A stretch of 64,000 nt of DNA from Halobacillus litoralis. Its GTDB lineage: Bacteria > Bacillota > Bacilli > Bacillales > Halobacillaceae. The stretch is taken from assembly GCF_004101865.1 (NCBI RefSeq), contig NZ_CP026118.1:1691001-1755000 (forward strand). The letters run 5' to 3'. Made by a program: the position numbers and the translations under genes. Position 1 is the first letter of the stretch. Each line of letters starts with the position of its first letter. This document shows, piece by piece, positions 61,301-64,000 of the stretch. The notes under the pieces were generated by a model that saw nothing but the letters and a program-made list of their open reading frames with translations, made no database searches and was not told where the DNA came from.

Positions 61301-61525
61301 ATACTCAGCAAAATCTTCTTTTGTAATAGTCTTCGGTGCTTCAGAAAATATTTTCCAATATTCATTAAAGAATTTTGATTCACCTTCGGTTGATATACCT
61401 TCATGTAGAGGGTCTGAAAAATATTTTCTAATGTCATTAAAAGAATTGAAACCAAAATAATTCAAAAAGTATTTATTTAACACGAGCTTTTTTTGAAATG
61501 GAATTTCATTCTTATGATTAGTCAA
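58367..61525 (-). CDS. Type III restriction enzyme Res subunit-like helicase-nuclease
   Basis: A 1,052-residue protein with superfamily II helicase motifs: Walker A IWSATGSGKTLL (about 153-160), the Walker B variant FVDEGHRG (about 256-261), SATF, and later SEGWNSWRVSTMGLMN and LFGRGVRLKGR (motif VI). Near the C-terminus, YPDFIMWVFDRENEYIFFIEPHSL occupies the position of the PD-(D/E)xK nuclease, with His where the usual lysine would be. With the methyltransferase it should form a type III restriction complex that cuts when two sites face each other. It overlaps the mod gene by four bases. G+C content is lower than most of the window, suggesting transfer. Confidence 0.88.
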   Translation of the reverse strand: MTNHKNEIPFQKKLVLNKYFLNYFGFNSFNDIRKYFSDPLHEGISTEGESKFFNEYWKIFSEAPKTITKEDFAEYDQNLISHLKKINKNRKDKITLKYFQYFSLIFVEAYLDNFFANPTKLKHSLNSELNKQNEELGLKYSEYNDLNKLAIWSATGSGKTLLMHFNYFQIKYFLNKYNTKFDGSYILLTPSESLSSQHLDEYRDSSIQAERYIKDDVKLFSNADDIQVVENSKIGEKDIKETVAVSRFGNKNILFVDEGHRGSSGDSWYKYRNSLCSNGFSFEYSATFSQAVSKKRVLEEEYAKCILFDYSYKNFYEDGYGKDYSILNVPEKLESNLEIKYLIASLLSYYQQKKIYLDKKDIMFDYNIENPLLVFVGGNVTAREANSDVIEIVNFLSYFINNSEDSILAIHEILHGEAGLIDNRENDIFSGRFSYLVSKNLTPDEIYDDILSIIFHTDIRGHTLQVDNPTAVEGELRLKIGMNSSFGVINVGNDKNVLGIFEKLGITTNQVHFTDSLFDTINNKKSTINILIGSKKFSEGWNSWRVSTMGLMNVGQKEGSQIIQLFGRGVRLKGRNRDGKYSLKRSSAYHSDFRFEPKLPIEDMQLLSIVETLNIFGLRANYMQQFKNYLSNEGLHSENKTYEIVIPTVRTNYPKEKIKTIRVKNNLNFLKDAPAPAFNQYLAKPIILDTYGKVQFETSLNYKKYNGAQKELGKLDSRHYFGMDFEKIYFDLLDYKKEKKYWNVIFSLSDVEKILKNNSWYKLYIPKSELAVKLFKDFERFNRIGLSLMKKYIDKIYTVSKKKFEAPLLEYAPLRTNDPNFIDEYNVIIEDYESSLSSKNMLDNLREAIINDQFEQYKGISKVQGLEWIELKESLFNPLFYTAKDITDIKFVPTSLVESEWQFLKYYQTYKLKHEQFFKHREIYLIRNASRKGIGFFDDEGFYPDFIMWVFDRENEYIFFIEPHSLQYEDIINSAKINFSEKIKSLQNSIKISEGERPILESFIISPTPYESLFNPNGITKQELNDKNVLFFEDGEFVMEQILAKLHTDINS

Positions 61526-64000
61526 ATATTACCCTCCATATTAAACATTTCTTTTTTCATTGTAGATTCAATTTGAAAAACTTCAGTTTGATAAATGCTT
61601 TTTAAGCTAGAATCTCCATTTATATAGATTCTATTATAGTTGTTTAATTGAATCTTATATTCTTGAATAACTTTCTTTAAAACTGCATCACTAAGTATTA
61701 GATCTTCATCCAGTGTTCTCCAAATCACTAATACTCTAATATCATCTTCGATCTTTCCTTCAATTATTTTATATTTGTAATCATTACCATCTTCTAATGA
61801 TACAACGATTTTACCTAAATTATCTTGAGTAGTGGTAATAGCAAACTCTTTTGTTTCATAAGATTTAATTAAACTTATACCTAGAAGGTAATTAAAAGTT
61901 TCTATCAAATCTATATTTCTTACAGTCATTTCTCCTCTTTCCGAAATATTCATTTGATATTTAAATGGATTGCTAAGATATTTTATATTTAAATATGTCA
62001 TACTATCTTTTGTCTCATATTCAAAAATATAATTTATAAGGTAGTCGTATTCTATTTTATTTTTATATTGACCTGTAGGAATGGTTTCATTAGAAAACTG
62101 AATATTATTCAATGCATCTTCATAGGATTCAAATAGTTGATACTTAAAAGCGTAGGATAAACCTTTTCTATCTTTAGGCTTACCTTTATACCATTCTTCA
62201 GAATACATACTTTTGGCAATTCTTTTCTTTGTTTCGCTTTCAAAATACTTTCCCATTTCAATTAGAATCATTCTTCTAACAGTATTGTCATTGTCTTTTC
62301 TCATTAATTGAAGAGCTGCCTCTCCTGTTGTTCCTGACCCTGCAAAATAATCTAATACTACAGAATCATGATTCTTCATTCCAGTTATTTGTAACGTATC
62401 CATTACTGCATGAATAGATTTGGGGTAGTTAAATACACTTCTAGGAATAATTTTTTGCAGATGCTTAGTGCCATATTCTACTGCAGAATACTTTGTTTCT
62501 TTCCAAAAAGAGGATGGTGAAATACCTTTAGATCTAGGTCTGAATTTATAATACATTTGTAACCCTGACTTTTGTCTTAATACATATATTTCATCTCTAT
62601 CTCTATTCACATGTTCCCAAGACCAACGCCAATTTTTTTCTATATTATCATCATTTATTGGCCAAATAACCTGTTCATGAACATTTGGTTGTTCGTGAGT
62701 TCTCCACTCTCCTATTTCATCATCCCAGTATAATTTCGGAATGCGCCACTCAAGAGTGTTCTCATCTACAAAGAATGGGTACCATTGTTTAATACCATCT
62801 TCTTTATCGGAGTTAGAACCATCTCTTCTTAAATTACGTTGTTCATATGGTCCTTTTTCATCTTTTTTATTATATCTTTTCAACTGCTTTTCATTGCGGT
62901 CAAATTCACCTATTTTAGATTCTTCCGAATTTTTATAAGTAAGTAGGTATTCATGAGATTGAGCAATTCCACCTTCTCTAGGTCTACCACTTGGATTACT
63001 TAGTACTGATATAATACCTGCAAAGTTTGGCCTACCAAATTCCATTTCTAATAATGAATATAATTCCTTTAGTTCAAAATCATCAATAGCTGTAGTTTGT
63101 ATCCCACTTCTTTTTAAAAGCTTTCTACCTAAATTAATTCTATCAGCCATTAAGCTCATCCATGAAGAGTGACGATAGTTATTTTTATATAAAATTTGAC
63201 TAGCATCTGTGTTATAAGGTGGATCTATATATATTGTGTCAACCTTGTTCTTATACAATTTTGATAAAAGATTTAAGGCTTGGTAATTATCGCTATTTAT
63301 TAACAGCCCTGGTATTTGTTCTTCAATATTTTCAAAACTTGCTATTAGCTTATCTTTGAATACTTCATCATAAAACTTTGTATCTATTGATAAAGTTCTA
63401 TGATTCTTTAAAAAGTCGACATCTACAGGATTATTATTTAATATCTCATCAATTGCAAAATCTTTTCTCCATTGGTTTATTTGCATTTTATTTTTAATAA
63501 TCTCAGGATAAAAACTATCATCAATTTTATCTAAAGTTATTATATAATCAGTAGATACAACAAATTTTTTCTTTAGCCATAATTTTTTTTGAAACTCTTC
63601 AATCTGACTTAGAAATTCAATCAACTTTTTTGCAACTACAGACATTGCCTTAACCATAGATACAGTTGCAGAAAAACTGTCTTTATCTAAATCATTTAAA
63701 TTAATAATTTCGTTTTTAATGTAATTTTCCAACTCTAATTCAAGAAATCCTTTTAAATTTTTGTGGATAAAGTAATCTTGAGTATTTTTAGTTGTATATG
63801 TAGACAACTCAATTTCTAATCTTGAAAGAGCAGATTTAGTAGGCTTATGAAGTAAATTATGAAACTCAGAAAAATTACTATCATTTATAATAATATCTTC
63901 TAGCTTCATTAATATATCTTTATTAATCTTTTTTTGTTTCGCTTTCTTTACATTCACATATTGAAAATATACAATCAATTTATCATTAATAATAGTTGGG
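61522..64000 (-). CDS. Type III restriction-modification methyltransferase Mod, partial at window edge
   Basis: At least 818 residues, open to the right edge (the frame continues upstream as TIINDKLIVYFQYVNVKK), so the true start lies beyond 64000. The catalytic motif IDPPYNTD is at about 251-258, and the SAM-binding VVLDYFAGSGTTGEAALQLM comes later, the beta-class order that forms N6-methyladenine. The middle part (IIPRSVFNYPKSIHAV) fits type III Mod. It recognises the target and methylates one strand; the sequence specificity is not readable. Together with res it forms a two-gene unit. Confidence 0.9.
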   Translation of the reverse strand, partial: PTIINDKLIVYFQYVNVKKAKQKKINKDILMKLEDIIINDSNFSEFHNLLHKPTKSALSRLEIELSTYTTKNTQDYFIHKNLKGFLELELENYIKNEIINLNDLDKDSFSATVSMVKAMSVVAKKLIEFLSQIEEFQKKLWLKKKFVVSTDYIITLDKIDDSFYPEIIKNKMQINQWRKDFAIDEILNNNPVDVDFLKNHRTLSIDTKFYDEVFKDKLIASFENIEEQIPGLLINSDNYQALNLLSKLYKNKVDTIYIDPPYNTDASQILYKNNYRHSSWMSLMADRINLGRKLLKRSGIQTTAIDDFELKELYSLLEMEFGRPNFAGIISVLSNPSGRPREGGIAQSHEYLLTYKNSEESKIGEFDRNEKQLKRYNKKDEKGPYEQRNLRRDGSNSDKEDGIKQWYPFFVDENTLEWRIPKLYWDDEIGEWRTHEQPNVHEQVIWPINDDNIEKNWRWSWEHVNRDRDEIYVLRQKSGLQMYYKFRPRSKGISPSSFWKETKYSAVEYGTKHLQKIIPRSVFNYPKSIHAVMDTLQITGMKNHDSVVLDYFAGSGTTGEAALQLMRKDNDNTVRRMILIEMGKYFESETKKRIAKSMYSEEWYKGKPKDRKGLSYAFKYQLFESYEDALNNIQFSNETIPTGQYKNKIEYDYLINYIFEYETKDSMTYLNIKYLSNPFKYQMNISERGEMTVRNIDLIETFNYLLGISLIKSYETKEFAITTTQDNLGKIVVSLEDGNDYKYKIIEGKIEDDIRVLVIWRTLDEDLILSDAVLKKVIQEYKIQLNNYNRIYINGDSSLKSIYQTEVFQIESTMKKEMFNMEGNI

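Overview
The window looks like the chromosome of a low-G+C, spore-forming, Gram-positive bacterium of the Bacillaceae, possibly a halophilic genus such as Halobacillus or Pontibacillus (genus is a guess). Supporting signs are strong AGGAGG-type ribosome sites with GTG and TTG starts, two sigma-B-type promoters, a Spo0E-like peptide gene, DegV and YflT-type proteins, and a Bacillus-style cobalamin salvage operon that uses CblT/CblS. No rRNA, tRNA or CRISPR array was seen.

Layout. 0-1.7 kb: an amine oxidase followed by the start of an ornithine-cyclodeaminase-like gene. 2-8.7 kb: a sialic-acid-type surface glycan cluster (GT29-like transferase, pyruvyl transferase, NeuB, NeuA fused to a HAD phosphatase, asparagine-synthase-like protein). 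8.8-14.7 kb: stress and housekeeping genes (YflT-like, DegV, SDR, UPF0158, SEC-C protein, DUF421). 15-24.7 kb: one giant gene for a protein of about 3,128 residues with 30 carboxypeptidase-regulatory-like repeats, no signal peptide and a cysteine-rich end. 26-27 kb: a Spo0E-like gene and two small unknown genes. 27.4-29.8 kb: an SDR and a flavin monooxygenase behind a TPP riboswitch. 30-41.5 kb: a 13-gene cobinamide/cobalamin uptake and salvage operon behind a cobalamin riboswitch. 42.7-46.3 kb: a very G+C-rich, actinobacterial-looking ABC transporter set into broken glycosyltransferase genes. 46.3-53.3 kb: a decay zone with pseudogenes, a VanS/VanR-like two-component system, GtrA and an esterase. 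53.9-57.4 kb: a Cys-rich small protein, a HEPN/MNT toxin-antitoxin pair and a complete IS21-family element. 58.3-64 kb: a type III restriction-modification system that runs off the right edge.

A scattered module ties the accessory half together. A GAGAGGCTT hairpin, a short stretch identical to the last codons of a typical groEL (Met-Gly-Gly-Met-Met-stop on the minus strand), CAGTC-type repeats and remains of the HEPN gene recur near 14.7-14.9, 25.1-25.7, 42.1-42.6 and 53.5-54.8 kb, with a partial copy near 57.8-57.9 kb. I read these as traces of repeated insertion at a groEL-3'-end attachment site, each carrying a HEPN/MNT module, but no integrase is in the window. The clearest functional units are the B12-salvage operon, the TPP-controlled SDR/monooxygenase pair, the sialic-acid cluster and the HEPN/MNT and type III defence genes.
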